Of a stretch of DNA of 13,336 nucleotides, positions 1-6,917 are shown in pieces (the stretch's first letter is position 1; every line of letters starts with the position of its first letter). The DNA is from Geoglobus sp. (lineage in GTDB: Archaea > Halobacteriota > Archaeoglobi > Archaeoglobales > Archaeoglobaceae), in the NCBI GenBank assembly GCA_027016965.1, contig JALURI010000123.1:1-13336 (forward strand), given 5' to 3'. The notes beneath the pieces were generated by a model. That model did no database searches and had not been told where the DNA came from. It worked only from the letters and a program-made list of their open reading frames with translations. A program made the position numbers and the translations under genes.

Positions 1-13
1 GTTTCTTTTTGAT

Positions 14-622
14 GTGTTGGAGCGTAACAAACACCTACTACAGAAAATAGATAACTTTGACGAGAGATTTGACAAAATCCAGGAGAAAATAAAGAGTGTT
101 GACGCTGAAAAAGAAATCCATAATTTCTTCTTGGCAAAAATCGGGAATGGCGTGAAAATAAAAGAGTTCAGGTTACCAAAAATCAGAAAACCTAAATGTG
201 AGAGCGATTTGTATTTCCTGATCGGGAGGTATTGGGATATCATAAGTAAAAGAACCGGTCTTGAGGATATTGTTTTTGTAGACAAACATTGGGATGCTGA
301 AGGGACATACAAAGGCAAAAAAGTTAAAATTGAGATAAAAGTGGATGGAAATGATTTTGATAAAGATCCAACTAAGATCGATTTATTAATTTGTTGGAAA
401 CTCACACCCAGTGGCACTATAGCAAAACAAGCTTCACCCGAAATCTTTGAAAAATCCAGACATAAAACAAGAAAAATATGGGTTTTGGAGTATTCTCTGG
501 ACGAAAAGTCAAAAAAGTGTTTAGAGGAGTTAGAATTGCAAAATCTCAATAAGGATGTAATAAAAAAGATTTTCAAGTGTGTAGGTATTGAGGTTCTTGA
601 ACTTAGTGAAATTCTAAAATAA
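14..622 (+). CDS. PD-(D/E)XK nuclease-like protein, possibly 5'-partial
   Basis: This gene is not recognised by name. Seen: a charged, probably coiled-coil N-terminus (residues 1-36), then a region with Asp94, a 12-residue spacer, and Glu107-x-Lys109 in the strand KIEIK. That fits the D...(D/E)xK core of restriction-endonuclease-fold proteins. It is followed by a hydrophobic strand DLLICW (123-128), which resembles the D-L-I-V-C-W strand of several predicted archaeal nucleases. The start given is GTG at 14, but the frame is open to the left edge and no ribosome binding site can be judged, so the true start may lie outside the window. The gene is more AT- and Lys-rich than the genes to the right, which suggests an accessory gene. 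The nuclease role is inferred from fold-type motifs only. Confidence 0.6.
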   Translation: MLERNKHLLQKIDNFDERFDKIQEKIKSVDAEKEIHNFFLAKIGNGVKIKEFRLPKIRKPKCESDLYFLIGRYWDIISKRTGLEDIVFVDKHWDAEGTYKGKKVKIEIKVDGNDFDKDPTKIDLLICWKLTPSGTIAKQASPEIFEKSRHKTRKIWVLEYSLDEKSKKCLEELELQNLNKDVIKKIFKCVGIEVLELSEILK

Positions 623-637
623 GATCGGGCCAAATTT

Positions 638-662
638 GGAAAAAGCATGTAAGCTTTTTTAT
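638..662 (+). terminator. Hairpin plus T-run after the nuclease-like gene
   Basis: A 7-bp perfect inverted repeat, AAAAAGC (640-646) and GCTTTTT (653-659), with a 6-nt loop, ends in six T's. It lies 18 bp past the stop at 620-622. Archaeal RNA polymerase stops at T-runs, so this is a plausible terminator. Confidence 0.4.
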
Positions 663-823
663 AATTTCATCTAAATTGTTTTTTGATTGGGTTCAAGAAG
701 AGGATTATTGAAACTTAAAGCCTAAAATATTATACGAAAAGCTTAAGGTGTTCAAATAATAGTGTTCTGATTTACTTCATCATTACTAAAAAAATTCTTA
801 TTGCCTTCTCACCAACTAAAATT
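663..823. other. AT-rich spacer
   Basis: I see no gene start, RNA gene or repeat here. The reading frame of the following small ORF is open from 719, but without a usable ATG, GTG or TTG before 824, so an upstream remnant of a longer gene cannot be excluded. A-rich TATA-like stretches occur near 722-735 and 786-796. Confidence 0.3.
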
Positions 824-1003
824 GTGAGCATAGAAGAAAAAAGAAAGGTCAAAGGCCAGAAAGTACCGGAAGAGCTGGATAAACTTCTTGAGGAAATGGC
901 TGAGAAGCAGCTGAAAGCCAATTACCGAAAAAGCCTTGGAAAGGAATATGCAAGAAGAAGCTGGGATTTAGAGATAGAAAGAATTTTCAGGAAGAAGAAA
1001 TAA
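824..1003 (+). CDS. Small basic helical protein, 59 aa
   Basis: Unrecognised small ORF with a GTG start. The product is highly charged, probably all helical, and Lys/Arg/Glu-rich, with a segment KVPEELDKLLEEMAEK (residues 13-28) that has the look of an antitoxin-like or DNA-binding small protein. It ends in a Lys run. No signal peptide or membrane segment. No Shine-Dalgarno precedes the GTG. Support for a real gene: the amino-acid pattern is protein-like, and its TAA forms one end of a perfect stem whose other end is the stop of the convergent reductase gene. It may instead be the 3' remnant of a longer gene, since the frame stays open back to 719. Function unknown. Confidence 0.4.
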   Translation: MSIEEKRKVKGQKVPEELDKLLEEMAEKQLKANYRKSLGKEYARRSWDLEIERIFRKKK

Positions 1004-1021
1004 AATCACAGGGTGATTTTA
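1001..1021. terminator. Bidirectional terminator stem containing both stop codons
   Basis: A perfect 9-bp inverted repeat, TAAAATCAC (1001-1009) and GTGATTTTA (1013-1021), with a 3-nt loop. The first three bases are the TAA of the small plus-strand ORF; the last three are the stop of the minus-strand reductase. The arms give T-rich ends on both strands, as expected between convergent genes. Confidence 0.5.
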
Positions 1022-2191
1022 CACAAGAAACTCTTTGAGACTCCATAAAAGTTTTGGCTCTCTTTTCAACAGCTCAAGTGCAAGTCTTTTCACACCCATA
1101 TCTTCTATCGGCATATCACCCATTCCCCTGAACAGTTTATCAAATGTGCTGTCTTCAAGCTTTACCATCATCTCTTGCAGCTTTTTGTTTCTGATTAAAG
1201 TTTTTCCGAAGTCATCCATCCATCTTTCATCATATTTTCTCAGAAATTTCTCAGAGAAATCATTGGATTCAACAGCCTGGAAAGCGGTCATTCCAGCATG
1301 ATATCCTGCTTTCATTGCGTTTATTATCCCTCCACCTGTTATTGGGTCGGTATGCCTTGCTGCGTCTCCTACAAGCATCACATTATCTGCAACTGCTGTG
1401 TCGATTGCTCCCTTCACGGGCACACCACCAACAACCACCTCAACTATCTCTCCTTTAGGGAAGTTCTCCTTAACAAACCTGTCAAGATAATATTTTGCCG
1501 GCTTCTCTGCCATGCTTGGCATTACACCTATGCCAACATTCGCTGCATCCTCTCCTTTTGGAAAGAGCCAGATGTATCCGCCTGGAGCGTACTTTCTCCC
1601 AACCCAGAAGTAGGTTGTCTCAGGCTCAAAATCTATGTTTGTGATCAGATACTGGATGCAGCTTTCTATCTCGTTGAGTCTGAGAGTTGTGTCTATCCCT
1701 GCCCATTTTGCAACCCTGCTCTCAACACCATCTGCACCTACAATGATTTTAGCAGTCATCTCCTGAAACTCGCCCATGCTCCTAATCCCAAGTTTGACAG
1801 TTCCATTTTCCCTTTTCATTGAAACTGCCGAGGTTTTTGTGAGAACATCAGCTCCAGCTCTGCTTGCAAGCTTTGCAAGGTATCTGTCAAAGATCTTCCT
1901 TTCAAGCACATATCCAACCTCATTTCCGGCCTGTTCTGCTGATAGCTTCACTCTATACCCTGAAGGAGAATAAAGCTCAGCATTCTCAATTTCACTTGCT
2001 ATCCATTTTTCATCTGGGTTTACAAATTCCTCAAATTCTTCCCTTCCAACACCTTCAGCACATCTTACTGGAACACCAATTTCCTGTCTTTTCTCGATAA
2101 GAAGAACATCAAGTCCATTTTCAGCGCATGTTTTTGCTGCAACACTTCCACCAGGACCTGCACCAACAACGATAACGTCATAATCTGTCAT
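1019..2191 (-). CDS. Geranylgeranyl reductase family flavoprotein (archaeal lipid saturation)
   Basis: A 390-aa FAD-dependent reductase of the digeranylgeranylglycerophospholipid reductase family, which saturates the isoprenoid chains of archaeal membrane lipids. Seen: N-terminal Rossmann motif GAGPGG (residues 10-15) with acidic Glu33 at the end of the second strand, the family's RCAEGV (43-48) with Cys44, GADG (152-155), the substrate-pocket signature GGYIWLFPKG (204-213) and the second FAD motif VGDAARHTDPITGGG (274-288). Length is normal. Start ATG at 2191 overlaps the ferredoxin stop as ATGA and is preceded by a strong GAGGTGAT ribosome site. It is the last gene of the purM operon. The adjacent ferredoxin is its likely electron donor; in Methanosarcina a neighbouring ferredoxin is known to support this enzyme. 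Other substrates of the family (geranylgeranyl-PP, menaquinone side chains) are possible. Confidence 0.88.
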   Translation of the reverse strand: MTDYDVIVVGAGPGGSVAAKTCAENGLDVLLIEKRQEIGVPVRCAEGVGREEFEEFVNPDEKWIASEIENAELYSPSGYRVKLSAEQAGNEVGYVLERKIFDRYLAKLASRAGADVLTKTSAVSMKRENGTVKLGIRSMGEFQEMTAKIIVGADGVESRVAKWAGIDTTLRLNEIESCIQYLITNIDFEPETTYFWVGRKYAPGGYIWLFPKGEDAANVGIGVMPSMAEKPAKYYLDRFVKENFPKGEIVEVVVGGVPVKGAIDTAVADNVMLVGDAARHTDPITGGGIINAMKAGYHAGMTAFQAVESNDFSEKFLRKYDERWMDDFGKTLIRNKKLQEMMVKLEDSTFDKLFRGMGDMPIEDMGVKRLALELLKREPKLLWSLKEFLV

Positions 2192-2388
2192 TCAATCACC
2201 TCTAAGGCATTCATGGGGCAGGTTTTAACGCATGCCATGCAGAGTGTGCATTTGTCCTCATAAATTTCCAGATAGGTTTCAACAAGCTCGTTGGCGTTGA
2301 ATTTGCAAACAGCTATGCAAGCCCCGCAGTATCCGCATCTGTATCTGTTGACAGCAAGTCTTTTCATGTTTTGCTGATAGCGTGCCAT
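2188..2388 (-). CDS. 2x[4Fe-4S] ferredoxin
   Basis: A 66-aa bacterial-type ferredoxin. Seen: two Cys motifs, CGYCGACIAVC (Cys18, 21, 24, 28) and CTLCMACVKTCP (Cys47, 50, 53, 57), which together bind two [4Fe-4S] clusters. The usual Pro after the fourth Cys is Lys29 in the first motif and Pro58 in the second. Start ATG at 2388 lies 2 bp after the transporter stop; an internal Met8 is the alternative start, and neither has a clear Shine-Dalgarno, so translation may be coupled. The stop overlaps the reductase start by 4 bp, so the two proteins are probably made together. Likely role: electrons for the geranylgeranyl reductase (inference from position). Confidence 0.88.
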   Translation of the reverse strand: MARYQQNMKRLAVNRYRCGYCGACIAVCKFNANELVETYLEIYEDKCTLCMACVKTCPMNALEVIE

Positions 2389-2390
2389 TA

Positions 2391-3284
2391 TTAAATAATC
2401 TTTTCTGCTTTTATCCTTGCATACATCAGCAGAAGAAATATCTGGATGAATTGATGGAACATGACATAAACTGCATAAATTGGGGAGAGTGAGAGGGTGA
2501 GAATCGCAATAACGGTTGAATTGTTTTTTCCGGTGCTCACAAAAACGTAGGAAAGATGTTCAGCTTTTGGTATTCTCATTGTTTTTGAAATAACTTCTGA
2601 CAGAAAGATTGCACCGATAATAAATACTGCTGAGTACGGTATTTGAGCGATAAAACTTGAGGGGTGGACAAATTCAGCTTTTGAGAAAAATATGGTAAAG
2701 ACCAGTGCGTTGAGGCTGATCTCAGTCAGTTTTGATATCTTCTCTCTGCTTGGTGTGGTAAACTTTCCAATCACCTGTCCGAGGATTATTGGCAGGACAA
2801 TGACCACCAGAAGGGACCTCACAATCTGAAGGATGTCTATCTCAATTCCGTGAATGCCTGTTAAAAGCGATAGAAGAACCGGATAAAGTGCAATCCCCAT
2901 AAGAAAGTTCAGAGTCATAAGAGAAACTGAAACCTCAAGAGCCCCACCAGAAATCAAAACGTACATTGCGTTCATGCTTGGAACAGGCATTAGCAGGAGA
3001 GATGCCAGAGATAGGGACATTGTTTCATCCTGAACAATTTTAAGCATGAGGAATGCGTACAGGGGTGAAAAGACAAAATTAATAAGAAGAGATGCGATGA
3101 GAGGTTTTTTGGAAATTTTAAACCTTTCGAACCTGAAAAGAAGCATCGAGGGAAATATTGTGGTTAAAACGAGAATCGAAATCAGGTATGAAAAGATCTG
3201 TTGATACTGAGACAGCTCAACTGCTCTTCCAAGAACATAGCCTGCCAATGCTGAAATGAATACAAGATAGGTCTTAGACGTCAA
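2391..3284 (-). CDS. Bile acid:Na+ symporter / arsenite-permease-like membrane transporter
   Basis: A 297-aa polytopic membrane protein with about nine or ten hydrophobic segments. Seen: a mid-protein motif [15 protein letters not shown] (residues 100-114) and a second-half motif [12 protein letters not shown] (250-261). These correspond in place to the two discontinuous-helix motifs of the BASS/SBF superfamily (bile acid:Na+ symporters, ACR3 arsenite pumps, KpnA/PanS-like carriers). The substrate cannot be read from the sequence. The start appears to be TTG at 3284, inside the end of purM (11-bp overlap), with GGAGG at 3294-3298 nine bases upstream. Only 2 bp separate it from the ferredoxin. 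Its place in an operon with purine and lipid genes gives no firm clue to substrate; an organic anion or precursor is possible. Confidence 0.68.
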   Translation of the reverse strand: MTSKTYLVFISALAGYVLGRAVELSQYQQIFSYLISILVLTTIFPSMLLFRFERFKISKKPLIASLLINFVFSPLYAFLMLKIVQDETMSLSLASLLLMPVPSMNAMYVLISGGALEVSVSLMTLNFLMGIALYPVLLSLLTGIHGIEIDILQIVRSLLVVIVLPIILGQVIGKFTTPSREKISKLTEISLNALVFTIFFSKAEFVHPSSFIAQIPYSAVFIIGAIFLSEVISKTMRIPKAEHLSYVFVSTGKNNSTVIAILTLSLSPIYAVYVMFHQFIQIFLLLMYARIKAEKII

Positions 3285-4254
3285 TTCTCACTTCCTCCAA
3301 GTACACTCCCTCCCCTTCCTCCACATATCCAACCACATCTCCCTCCAGCTCTCTCTTCAACTCCTCTGCAGCTTTCTCATCTGCTATCAGCATGAAACCC
3401 ATCCCCATGTTGAATGTCCTGTACATCTCATCCATGCTTATGTCTCCCAGCTCCTGAAGGAATGTGAATATCTTTGGGGGTTTCAACGGGCTGTCTATGA
3501 CGAATCTCACCTTCTTCAGCCTCTTCAGGTTCAGCAGTCCTCCGCCTGTTATGTGTGCCATTCCATGTATCTCGTGTTTTTTCGCCATTTCGAGCACCTC
3601 GAAGTAGATTCTTGTTGGGATAAGTAGCTCATCTCCTATGGTGTGCTTTTCAAACCTGTCGTGGTAGTTCAGGCCATTTTCCTCAACCAGATTTCTTGCC
3701 AAGGTTAGCCCATTGCTGTGAATTCCTGAGCTTGGAATCGCAAATATAACGTCTCCCGGCTTTATTGTGCTACCAGTTATAATTTTGTTTTTTTCAACAA
3801 ATCCTATAACGGTCCCGGATAGATCCCAGCCGTTCACTATGTCGAGTGTTGCTGTTTCACCACCAACGAGAGTTATGTTTGCCATCTCACAACCTTTGTT
3901 CAGTCCCTCACCAATTTCAGCCATTATCCTTTCATCAGGCTTATTTGTAGTGATATAGTCAACCATGGCGACAGGCTCGGCATTTATGGCGTAGAGATCG
4001 TTAACATTCATGGCTACGCAGTCAATACCTATATTTTTGAAGTTTCTCATTATTTCAGCGACCTTTATTTTCGTCCCGACACCGTCAGTTGTTATTGCAA
4101 TCCCAATCTCTCCGGCATCTATAACGCTTGCATAGTGGTTGGTTAACAGAGGCTGACCCTTTCCCTTTCTGATGAACTTTAATCCAGAAACAAGACTTTT
4201 CACCGCCTTTTCTTCTTTCCTTATGTCAACTCCAGCATCAGCGTAAGATTTCAT
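3274..4254 (-). CDS. purM: Phosphoribosylformylglycinamidine cyclo-ligase (AIR synthetase)
   Basis: A 326-aa cytosolic enzyme of de novo purine synthesis: FGAM + ATP gives AIR + ADP + Pi. Seen: N-terminal SYADAGVDI (residues 3-11), TDGVGTK (56-62), the nucleotide-site segment around NVNDL (83-87), GGETA (131-135), SSGIHSNG (175-182) and HITGGGL (234-240). All are classic PurM signatures and the length is normal. Start ATG at 4254 is chosen because the conserved SYADAGVDI follows at once. No Shine-Dalgarno lies before it; a TTTTTTAAG element is centred 26 bp upstream, so the mRNA is probably leaderless. First gene of a four-gene operon with the transporter, ferredoxin and reductase, and divergent from larE. 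Confidence 0.95.
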   Translation of the reverse strand: MKSYADAGVDIRKEEKAVKSLVSGLKFIRKGKGQPLLTNHYASVIDAGEIGIAITTDGVGTKIKVAEIMRNFKNIGIDCVAMNVNDLYAINAEPVAMVDYITTNKPDERIMAEIGEGLNKGCEMANITLVGGETATLDIVNGWDLSGTVIGFVEKNKIITGSTIKPGDVIFAIPSSGIHSNGLTLARNLVEENGLNYHDRFEKHTIGDELLIPTRIYFEVLEMAKKHEIHGMAHITGGGLLNLKRLKKVRFVIDSPLKPPKIFTFLQELGDISMDEMYRTFNMGMGFMLIADEKAAEELKRELEGDVVGYVEEGEGVYLEEVRIDV

Positions 4255-4274
4255 GTTCTGGATTTGTGCTAAAA

Positions 4275-4285
4275 CCTTAAAAAAT
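4275..4285. promoter_or_regulatory. Shared TATA-like element between purM and larE
   Basis: CCTTAAAAAAT is centred near 4280, 26 bp from the purM ATG (4254) and 26 bp from the likely larE ATG (4306). On the plus strand it follows AAAACC, a BRE-like stretch. It could serve both genes as a single bidirectional core promoter; only the plus orientation looks close to consensus. Confidence 0.45.
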
Positions 4286-4305
4286 CTACTGTGAATGTTG
4301 GAGCG

Positions 4306-5115
4306 ATGGACAAGGTTGAGAGGCTAAGATCATTTATTGCCCGATTTGAAAGTATAGCCATAGCGTTCAGTGGGGGTGTGGACAGCTCTACACTGCTGGC
4401 CTTCACAGCCGACGTGGTGGGGAAGGATAGGGTCGTTGCCGTAACCGCCTCAAGCCCCACTACCCCATCAAGAGACCTGAAAGATGCGAGGAAGTTTGCA
4501 GAAAATATTGGAGTTAGGCATGTTTTTCTGAATCTTAACGAGCTTGAGGACAAAAATTTCAGAAAAAACCCTCCCAACAGGTGTTATTTTTGTAAGAAAA
4601 TGCTCTTGTCCAGAATAAATGAATTTGTGGAGAAGGAGGGAATTCAGGCTGTTTTCGAAGGCACCAATGCCGACGAGATAAGAGGGCACAGACCCGGATT
4701 CAGAGCCATAGCAGAGTTTGAGAACGTATACTCCCCTTGGGCAATGTTCGGCTTTACCAAAGACGAGATAAGGGACATTGCAAGAAAAATGGGCTATGAG
4801 TTTGCTGACAAACCATCAATGGCTTGCTTATCATCAAGAATTCCGTTTGGTATGGAGATTGACAAGGAAAAGCTCATTAAAATAGATGCAGCTGAGAATC
4901 TCATCATTGCCATTGCTGAGGTAAGGCAGGTCAGAGTCAGGGATTTTCAGGAGTATGCCATCATCGAGGTTGGCAGGGACGAGAGGGAGAAGATATTCCG
5001 TGTGGATGTCGCTGACAGGATTATTAAGGAGCTGAGGAAGCTCGGCTATAAGAACGTGCTAATGGATCTTGAGGGATACAGGACTGGGAAGCTGTCTGAA
5101 AATCATCAGAATTGA
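4306..5115 (+). CDS. larE: ATP-dependent sulfur transferase, LarE family
   Basis: A 269-aa PP-loop protein of the LarE family, which puts sulfur into the pincer nickel nucleotide cofactor of lactate racemase and its relatives. Counted from an upstream in-frame GTG at 4291 (274 aa): PP-loop SGGVDS at 27-32, NRCYFCK at 96-102 (Cys98, Cys101), and [14 protein letters not shown] at 174-187 with Cys179. Cys179 matches the sacrificial Cys176 of the Lactobacillus enzyme; the extra Cys pair fits the subgroup reported to hold a [4Fe-4S] cluster. I prefer ATG 4306 because a CTTAAAAAA box lies 26 bp upstream; it also has GGAG close by. No larB, larC or larA lies in the window, so the acceptor is unknown. 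Confidence 0.85.
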   Translation: MDKVERLRSFIARFESIAIAFSGGVDSSTLLAFTADVVGKDRVVAVTASSPTTPSRDLKDARKFAENIGVRHVFLNLNELEDKNFRKNPPNRCYFCKKMLLSRINEFVEKEGIQAVFEGTNADEIRGHRPGFRAIAEFENVYSPWAMFGFTKDEIRDIARKMGYEFADKPSMACLSSRIPFGMEIDKEKLIKIDAAENLIIAIAEVRQVRVRDFQEYAIIEVGRDEREKIFRVDVADRIIKELRKLGYKNVLMDLEGYRTGKLSENHQN

Positions 5116-5116
5116 A

Positions 5117-5134
5117 GAGAATGGATTCATTCTC
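5117..5134 (+). terminator. Hairpin after larE
   Basis: GAGAATG, loop GATT, CATTCTC: a perfect 7-bp stem starting 2 bp after the larE stop. No T-run follows at once (a short one is at 5147-5149, longer ones near 5178-5200), so its terminator role is uncertain. Confidence 0.3.
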
Positions 5135-5370
5135 CATCAAATATACCTTTAGTCCACATATTAACTGTTACCTCTGGGTTTTTTATTCTGTGTTTTTCCA
5201 GCGAAACCCTCAACAGTGTGGATTGACAGGTTTTTTTCAAGGGTCTCCTGTGCAACAATTCATTTCACTTGAAAACTGGAATATTTAATTTCATATTTAA
5301 TTCTATCTGAGAATACAGAACGTATTATCACAAAACCCAGACCTTCTGAAACTCCATCAAAAATCTGAAA

Positions 5371-5380
5371 GAATTTAAAA
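5371..5380 (+). promoter_or_regulatory. TATA-like box of the CAP-domain gene
   Basis: GAATTTAAAA is centred about 33 bp before the ATG at 5410, giving a leader of only a few bases. No Shine-Dalgarno lies before the ATG. Confidence 0.35.
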
Positions 5381-5409
5381 TCAGGCAAAAGCAATTGCAC
5401 TGATAGACA

Positions 5410-6072
5410 ATGAGAATCTGCTTCAGGGTAAGGGAAAGCGGGAAGCTCTTAAAAGGCTATCTTTTAGCAGGAGGCCGGAAGATAAATGTAAATGGATGCG
5501 TTGATGTGGATATAAACCTGCTGAGTCAGGGCTTCATTTTCTCCGGAGAGTACGGGGGAATGGAATTTGAATACAAATTTAACGAACCATTTTCTGAGGT
5601 TCTGCTATCGGAGAAAGAACTGCTTTATGATGCAAGAACTCTTGACCTCAGAATGATAGAGATGCTGATTTTTAGCAAGCTCAATGAGTTCAGAGAGGAA
5701 AATCATCTCGAAAGACTTGTATGGAGTGAAAAAATCGCTGAGATGGCAAGATACAAAAGTGAGCTCCTTTCTCACGAATTCAGACACGATGCCAAGGGGG
5801 TGAATGCATACAGACTGCTCAGAGAAAATGGAGTATACTTCCTGTCCATCGGGGAAAACATATACAGAATCACTGGACTTACATCCCTGATAACCGAGGA
5901 GAGGATTGCAGAGAGATGCGTCAAGGGATGGAAAAAAAGCAGAGGTCACAGAAGGGTTATGCTATCTGATTTCACCCATTGCGGAATTGGTGCTTATGCA
6001 GAAAACAAGAGCGTGTTCATAACTCTGATCGCAACTCTCAGCAGATTTGTAATTGAATCAGAATTCACATAA
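5410..6072 (+). CDS. CAP (SCP/PR1)-domain protein, probably truncated by a stop
   Basis: A 220-aa protein. Residues 1-70 are beta-rich and unrecognised; 85-213 form a CAP domain as in YkwD: LNEFREENHLERLVW (91-105), a conserved His126 followed by Asp and Gly, SIGENIY (147-152, Glu149), GWKKSRGH (173-180, His180) and DFTHCGIGA (187-195). Many microbial CAP proteins are secreted, but no signal peptide is visible here. The protein ends at TAA 6070-6072, yet the same frame continues open for 62 codons with protein-like composition, so the ancestral gene probably also had a C-terminal beta-rich domain. The biochemical role of CAP domains in archaea is unknown. It starts a worn stretch that reaches to 6917. 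Confidence 0.65.
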   Translation: MRICFRVRESGKLLKGYLLAGGRKINVNGCVDVDINLLSQGFIFSGEYGGMEFEYKFNEPFSEVLLSEKELLYDARTLDLRMIEMLIFSKLNEFREENHLERLVWSEKIAEMARYKSELLSHEFRHDAKGVNAYRLLRENGVYFLSIGENIYRITGLTSLITEERIAERCVKGWKKSRGHRRVMLSDFTHCGIGAYAENKSVFITLIATLSRFVIESEFT

Positions 6073-6261
6073 AACCAGACTCTGCTGTTACAGCCTGTTG
6101 ATGAGGATTTCCATGGAAGTGTGGAAATCTCGGTCAGAGCTTATCCAAAAGAGTGTTTTTCCCTGAGTTATCCCAGAAATGCGAGAAAGGAGGATTTTAT
6201 TGAGGTTAAAGTTCTCAATAGCTGTCGGGGGAAAATAGTTGTTGAATATAGAAGTGTGTGA
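6073..6261 (+). pseudogene. In-frame 3' continuation of the CAP-domain gene after a stop codon
   Basis: Directly after the TAA, the same frame runs 62 more sense codons to a TGA at 6259-6261. The translation looks like a real beta-rich domain (for example HGSVEISVRAYPKECF and DFIEVKVLNSCRGKIVVEY) and not like noise. Possible readings: a nonsense mutation cut the gene; the stop is read through; or a separate 47-codon gene starts at GTG 6121, which has no Shine-Dalgarno. The first seems most likely given the decayed genes that follow. Confidence 0.45.
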
Positions 6262-6287
6262 AAATTTGGTAAAAGAGATTATATTTC

Positions 6288-6548
6288 GTGCCTTTCACAC
6301 TCTATAAGGAAGGTATTCTCGAAAAATTCCAACGGTTCGAAGGAAAGGTGGCTGAGAGATATGGAGAGGCTGTTAGCAGCATTTCTCCAATCCTTTACTA
6401 TCATGCCATTCGCGATCTGAAAAAGTTCGGAGTAAAGGGCAGACACCTCGAAGCAGGATGCGGACCCGGAATTCTCGCGCTGAGGGGCATTATTATCTTA
6501 AAGCGAAATACTCGTACACTGAGCTTGAAACTCCAGCTGAGTTCATAA
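6288..6548 (+). pseudogene. Truncated SAM-dependent methyltransferase (5' part only)
   Basis: The GTG-started frame gives a helical N-terminus and then GRHLEAGCGPGILAL, which ends at base 6482 and is motif I (the SAM-binding glycine loop) of class I methyltransferases. The next residues no longer resemble the family: where the second strand and acidic loop should follow, the frame enters sequence whose meaningful reading lies in another frame, and it stops at 6546-6548. About 65 residues of a protein that normally has 200 or more remain, so it should be inactive. The junction near 6482-6487 joins it to an unrelated gene remnant, a sign of a deletion or rearrangement. No Shine-Dalgarno precedes the GTG. 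The original substrate cannot be inferred. Confidence 0.6.
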
Positions 6549-6917
6549 ACGCACTATTGATGTTCTGGTTTCGAGGCGTGTAGAGAGTTTCATTAAAACT
6601 CTTCTGTCGAAAATATACGGGCTGAGACCTGTGAGTATTGAAATGCCAGATTTTCAAATTGACATAGCTCTTGCTGATTTCAGAAAGATCGCTCTTGTTG
6701 GGGGGTGAAGTGGAAAGAAAAAGAAAACATTTCTGGAAGTAAACTGAAAAGAATTGAGGAAAAGATCTCGAAGTTCAAATGCAAAAAGTTCATAATCGCC
6801 CCCTCTGAGGATTCACTGAGTAAAACACCTGATTTTGCACAGATCTTAACTCCCAATGAGCTTGTCAGTCTTTCAAAAGAGTCTCTTGAATCACTTTCAC
6901 ATATACATTCAGGTTAA
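6482..6917 (+). pseudogene. Frameshifted 3' remnant, nuclease-like C-terminus of an archaeal ATPase
   Basis: Three frames must be joined to read it. Frame 2 (6482 to about 6555) gives HYYLKAKYSYTELETPAEF; frame 1 (about 6556 to 6705) gives VESFIKTLLSKIYGLRPV and then FQIDIALADFRKIALVG; frame 3 (6705 to 6917) gives VKWKEK and a helical/beta tail ending FIIAPSEDS and beyond. Joined, the D...VKW pattern (IDIAL, then VKWK) looks like the PD-(D/E)XK-like C-terminal domain (DUF234 type) of archaeal DEXX-box ATPases. The ATPase domain itself is absent, so the gene is 5'-truncated and has at least two frameshifts, one at a run of six G's (6700-6705). It abuts the truncated methyltransferase. Family assignment is from pattern memory and moderate. 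Confidence 0.5.

Larger units (their letters stand above)
5116..5409. other. Intergenic region with hairpins and a protein-like minus-strand stretch
   Basis: Seen: a 7-bp hairpin (GAGAATG 5117-5123, CATTCTC 5128-5134) directly after larE; an inverted repeat TTTTCAAG (5234-5241) and CTTGAAAA (5268-5275); a 12-bp-spaced double copy of ATATTTAATT (5281-5290 and 5293-5302). On the minus strand, 5264 to 5127 is open for 45 codons with a protein-like sequence (including EVTVNMWTKG) but only TTG starts in its upstream part. It could be a remnant or a small gene. I recognise nothing in it. Confidence 0.3.

Noticed and set aside
1298..1822. Long open frame on the plus strand opposite the reductase
   Set aside because: Its translation is Cys/His/Leu-rich with no family pattern, while the minus strand carries a full geranylgeranyl reductase; it is a shadow frame.
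4269..4577. Minus-strand open frame overlapping larE
   Set aside because: Low-complexity Ser/Leu-rich translation opposite clear LarE motifs; shadow frame.
5204..5250. tRNA-like or small RNA fold in the larE-CAP gap
   Set aside because: Short inverted repeats exist, but no cloverleaf or T-loop pattern can be formed by eye.
5281..5302. Double ATATTTAATT as a CRISPR or iteron repeat
   Set aside because: Only two copies 12 bp apart in AT-rich DNA; no array, no further copies seen.
6070..6072. TAA as a recoded codon (selenocysteine or pyrrolysine)
   Set aside because: Those recode TGA and TAG, not TAA, and no recoding structure is evident; a nonsense mutation is simpler.
6700..6708. Programmed frameshift at the G-run
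   Set aside because: The gene is already 5'-truncated and has another frameshift near 6555, so decay explains it better.
6288..6917. Intact toxin-antitoxin or defence pair formed by the two short frames
   Set aside because: The first is a methyltransferase cut after motif I and the second is the tail of a frameshifted gene; neither looks complete.
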